NCBI GenBank assembly: GCA_000695745.1
Contig: ASHK01000215.1
Coordinates: 1 to 7,562 of the forward strand
Direction of reading: 5' to 3'
DNA length: 7,562 bases
Source: Vibrio madracius
Lineage (GTDB): Bacteria > Pseudomonadota > Gammaproteobacteria > Enterobacterales > Vibrionaceae
The position numbers and the translations under genes are program-made. The notes below the pieces were generated by a model. That model was not told where the DNA came from and ran no database searches. It worked only from the letters and a program-made list of their open reading frames with translations. How positions within the stretch are numbered: position 1 is the first letter of the stretch; every line of letters begins with the position of its first letter. Below, piece by piece: positions 5,875 to 7,562 of the stretch.

Positions 5875-7562
5875 TTAATCGTTGTGCCAGCGAATATTGG
5901 CAAGCACAGTTTTGAATTCCCCTTCACTAAATAGCATGAATGGCGTGTCTAAAAATGCCAGATCCACATCTTGAGCGACAAAGAGAGAGGTAGGGAATAT
6001 CAATGGTGACAAACTGATCCAAAGATTGCAGCTTGTCGCTAATATCGACTTTGGCAATATCATCAGGTAGCTTGTTCTCTGTCCATTTCTGCAATGACAA
6101 ATAAACAGGCTGCTGAGGGGCTTTAGACACCTTAACCTCAAAACTTAACGTCCCTTTTGCAGAGCCATAACCCGATAAGTTCTCAATACCACCATCACCG
6201 GTTTGAATGTACGCTGCGGCAAAACCACCTTTAAACGTTAGCTCAACCGCATCTTGCTGCTGCTGATAGTTATACGGCTTAGTATCAATTGTTTTTAACG
6301 ACATAGGATTGTTGCGCGAGACATCACTACCAATCCAGTGCTCGAAGTCTGCAACTTTCAATTGGAAATCGCCAATCGTCGATTTTACACCGTAGATCTC
6401 AGTTGCATTGTCCGCAACACCTTCGCCCTGTGCTCCCGAATTATCTAACTCAAGATGGTCAAGGTCGGTCTGCTGAAGCGTATTTGCATAGTTGAGTCCA
6501 TAACCGTATTCAAATAGCGGAGCGTGCTCACCTAATGGCGACTGCTCCAATTCTGGTACCTGATAATCGGGAATATGTTGCGGAATACGGCTGACCGTCG
6601 CACTGCGTTTTTTGTTTGGCCAGCTGTATGACAGCTTACCCTGAAAATCATATCGAGGGCGACCTTGAGTGTCAGCGATCAAGACATCCGTGATGCCCTT
6701 TCCTTCACTGCCCGGAAGCCAAGCAGCGACAAAGGCGTCTGACTTAGCTATCTCTTCATTTAAATACAAAGGACGACCGCTGTAGAATACCGTGATGACT
6801 TTAGCGCCCAGCTTATGCAACTTGTGAATCTTCTCCACATCAGCCTTATAGCTACGCTTAAGTTTTCCAAACTCTAAGGTTTGCCACGCTTTGATATCCC
6901 CCATCATTTCCGCGTAAGGGTCCTCTCCGATGACAACGACCGCCACATCACCAGCCTGAATCGTTGACTCAAGCTGCGGGTCATAAGTGACATTGTCACT
7001 TCCAAGTTCATTGATCAGCGCCATCTTGAACGTGGTTGCCCTGGGAAGTCGAATCTAGCGTGTTCTCATCGCCCTGCCACGTTAAGTTCCAACCACCTGA
7101 CTGCTTCTGCAGATCATCAGCTGCACTGCCCGTTAGCAATACTTTTTGATTAGGGTTTAGAGGCAATATCTGGTCTTTGTTTTTAAGTAACACCAAGGAT
7201 TTACGTACCGCTTCTCGTGCTACCTCTCGATGCTCAGGCGCACCGAGTAACGATTGATTGCCTGCCAGCGCTCGCTTTTTGGGTGACGGCTTGTGCCATA
7301 AACCAGCACGCATTTTGACGCGGAGAATACGAGTCACCGCATCGTCGATGCGCGCCATTGGAATGACACCTGACTTAATGTCTTCTAACGCCTTGTGGTA
7401 CACCGCAATCCAGTGCTCATGTACTGGCACCATCAGTACATCATTGCCCGCATTGATCGCATACGTTGCATCACCATCGGTACATTTGCTGACCTCTGCA
7501 TGCCCATGCCAGTCAGTGACAATTAAACCATCAAAGCCCATTTTGCCTTTGAGCACATCGTT
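5875..7562 (-). pseudogene. Glycoside hydrolase family 3 exo-beta-glucosidase/glucan glucohydrolase, C-terminal part, two frameshifts
   Basis: The enzyme removes glucose from the ends of beta-glucans or cello-oligosaccharides. The gene starts beyond the right edge; about 560 C-terminal residues are present of an expected 800-850. The first segment (7562 to about 7050) begins in the (beta/alpha)8 domain with GFDGLIVTDWHGH, where the Asp encoded at 7514-7512 is the nucleophile, then RILRVKMRAGLW and the start of the second domain (SLVLLKN, GGWNLTWQG). After a frame change near 7047-7060 the second segment continues with ATTFKMALINEL, VVVIGEDPYAE and AWLPGSEGKG, whose Glu (6706-6704) is the acid/base, followed by SYSWP and a C-terminal beta-rich region. 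After another change at about 5980-5999 it ends with FVAQDVDLAFLDTPF and NIRWHND. This matches bacterial exo-1,3/1,4-glucanase/cellodextrinase-type GH3 proteins (ExoP/CdxA-like). Cellular location is unknown because the N-terminus is missing. Both catalytic residues are intact, suggesting recent breaks or sequence errors. Confidence 0.9.

Noticed and set aside
5875..6141. A separate small gene at the end of the GH3 region
   Set aside because: Only its last 30 or so residues look like real protein, and these are the displaced C-terminus of the GH3 enzyme; the rest is an out-of-frame reading.
1..7562. tRNA, rRNA, CRISPR array, insertion sequence or prophage
   Set aside because: No cloverleaf, repeat-spacer array, transposase, terminal repeats or phage genes were seen on either strand.

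Overview
The window looks like a chromosomal segment of a marine gammaproteobacterium, most likely Vibrionaceae (possibly Vibrio). I infer this from the close match of its ABC-transporter proteins to enterobacterial YejA and YejB, together with its gene content and moderate GC. No database search was possible, so the genus is an inference.

Layout, left to right. Positions 1-2941 (minus strand) hold the promoter-proximal part of a yejABEF-type peptide ABC transporter operon: yejA (periplasmic binding protein), yejB (permease) and the first seven codons of yejE. Positions 2942-3114 are the yejA leader and promoter region. The leader carries an 8-base word three times (direct, inverted, direct), arranged so that one copy could pair with either the ribosome-binding site or an upstream copy. 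Positions 3115-4071 (minus) encode a soluble PAS-GGDEF diguanylate cyclase with an intact active site, an intact inhibitory site and an unusual Cys/His-rich C-terminal tail. Positions 4072-4303 are intergenic and contain the terminator of the next gene. Positions 4304-4732 (minus) encode a four-helix PACE-family multidrug efflux protein (AceI-like). It is divergent from a LysR-type regulator at 4866-5762 (plus). The shared gap holds two ATC-N9-GAT LysR boxes, one of them a 7-bp-arm perfect palindrome and the other lying on the predicted -35 of the PACE gene. A hairpin at 5824-5850 separates the convergent LysR and GH3 genes. Positions 5875-7562 (minus) are the C-terminal two thirds of a GH3 exo-beta-glucosidase/glucan glucohydrolase whose start lies outside the window.

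How the parts fit: the PACE/LysR pair is a self-contained efflux-regulation module like AceI/AceR of Acinetobacter. The yej operon takes up peptides (in E. coli also microcin C). The GH3 enzyme releases glucose from beta-glucans or cello-oligosaccharides. The diguanylate cyclase has no obvious partner here.

The oddest global property is that three genes (yejA, yejB and the GH3 gene) are each broken by small frame-changing indels, four in total, while the three genes between them are intact. The protein on both sides of every break is well conserved, so recent decay or sequence error is more likely than old pseudogenes.
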